Source of the DNA: Bordetella parapertussis
Lineage (GTDB): Bacteria > Pseudomonadota > Gammaproteobacteria > Burkholderiales > Burkholderiaceae_C
DNA length: 6,586 nucleotides
Assembly (NCBI GenBank): GCA_945900695.1
Contig: CAMDJU010000155.1
Coordinates: forward strand, 1-6,586
Reading direction: 5' to 3'
The notes under the pieces were generated by a model, which worked only from the letters and a program-made list of their open reading frames with translations, was not told where the DNA came from and ran no database searches. Below are positions 6,012 to 6,586 of this stretch, one piece after another (position 1 is the stretch's first letter; the number at the start of each line of letters is the position of its first letter). A program made the translations under genes and the position numbers.

Positions 6012-6586
6012 ATGACTGCTGTGCTCGAAAAACCGCTCGCCACGCCCCAGGCTGATACGCCCGTGCCCAAAGACTTGGTGCTGTCGGCCCTGCGCGCCGT
6101 GTTGCCCGCCCACGCGGTGCTGTCCTCCAGCGAAAACACCACGCCTTACGAATGCGATGGCCTCACCGCCTACCGCCAACGCCCCATGTGCGTGGTGCTG
6201 CCCGAAACCTACACCCAGATACAAGACGTGCTGCGCACCTGCCATCGGCTAGGCGTGCCAGTGGTGGCACGAGGTGCGGGCACGGGTTTGTCGGGCGGGG
6301 CCATGCCGCATGCGCAAGGCGTCACCTTGTCACTGGCCAAGTTCAACAAGATTTTGAAAATGGATGTGCACAGCCGAACCGCCGTGGTGCAGTGCGGTGT
6401 GCGCAACTTGGCCATCAGCGAAGCGGCTGCCCCTTTGGGGCTGTACTACGCACCCGACCCGTCGAGCCAAATCGCTTGCACCATCGGCGGCAATGTGGCG
6501 GAAAACTCCGGCGGTGTGCACTGCTTGAAATACGGCCTGACCCTGCACAACGTCTTGAAGGTGAAAGGCTTCACCATGGACGGCGA
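6012..6586 (+). CDS. glcD: Glycolate oxidase FAD-binding subunit GlcD, 5' part (runs off the window)
   Basis: The frame is open from the ATG at 6012 to the right edge, giving 191 residues of a protein that is about 499 residues in Escherichia coli. The sequence follows E. coli GlcD closely: PYECDGLTAYRQRP (45-58), VVLPETYTQIQDVL, the FAD-binding RGAGTGLSGGAMP (87-99), VQCGVRNLAISEA (126-138) and PDPSSQIACTIGGN (148-161), followed by VAENSGGVHCLKYGLT. This is the FAD_binding_4 (PCMH-type) domain; the FAD-oxidase C-terminal domain lies beyond the edge. With GlcE and GlcF, GlcD oxidises glycolate to glyoxylate at the membrane. glcE and glcF would be expected just downstream but cannot be seen. 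The first 20 or so residues (LEKPLATPQADTPVPK) are variable in the family. A weak GTGAAAG lies 7 bases before the ATG. The close relative D-lactate dehydrogenase is less likely given the length of near-identity to GlcD. Nothing in the 80-base gap after the kinase is a clear promoter or terminator, so co-transcription with the kinase is possible. Confidence 0.93.
   Translation, partial: MTAVLEKPLATPQADTPVPKDLVLSALRAVLPAHAVLSSSENTTPYECDGLTAYRQRPMCVVLPETYTQIQDVLRTCHRLGVPVVARGAGTGLSGGAMPHAQGVTLSLAKFNKILKMDVHSRTAVVQCGVRNLAISEAAAPLGLYYAPDPSSQIACTIGGNVAENSGGVHCLKYGLTLHNVLKVKGFTMDG

Overview
The window reads as a chromosomal segment of a betaproteobacterium, order Burkholderiales and most likely family Comamonadaceae. 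This rests on my recognition of protein families (DUF3108 and DUF3567 proteins with typical Comamonadaceae wording, an omega-amino acid:pyruvate aminotransferase, PurU, GlcD), on a moderately high G+C content and on G/C-rich third codon positions. No database search was possible. I see no insertion sequence, phage gene, tRNA, rRNA or CRISPR array.

Layout, left to right. (1) 1-588: the 3' part of a DUF3108 protein. (2) 589-950: a 362-base stretch without a firm gene. It holds a run of short perfect hairpins (about 612-720) and one possible 40-residue membrane peptide (735-857). (3) 951-1232: a DUF3567 protein, closed by a strong and probably bidirectional terminator (1259-1285). (4) 1284-2621, minus strand: a class III aminotransferase of the beta-alanine/omega-amino acid:pyruvate type. 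(5) 2803-3651, plus strand, divergent from it: purU, 10-formyltetrahydrofolate deformylase. (6) 3652-3852: a 201-base leader region with two hairpins. (7) 3853-5931: a membrane-bound hybrid histidine kinase whose extracytoplasmic domain is of the DUF3365/Tll0287-like type and carries a CXXCH haem c motif. (8) From 6012 past the right edge: the 5' part of glcD, the FAD-binding glycolate oxidase subunit.

How the parts may fit together. The aminotransferase, PurU and GlcD all touch C2/C1 and amino-acid metabolism: glycolate to glyoxylate, transamination with small keto acids, and balance of the folate one-carbon pool. This link is an inference from adjacency, and the genes are not one operon. 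The most interesting item is the sensor kinase. A covalently bound haem outside the membrane, wired through a coiled coil without an evident HAMP domain to a HisKA/HATPase/receiver module, suggests redox or gas-ligand sensing at the periplasm. No separate response regulator, Hpt protein or cytochrome maturation gene lies in the window, so its partner and output are unknown.
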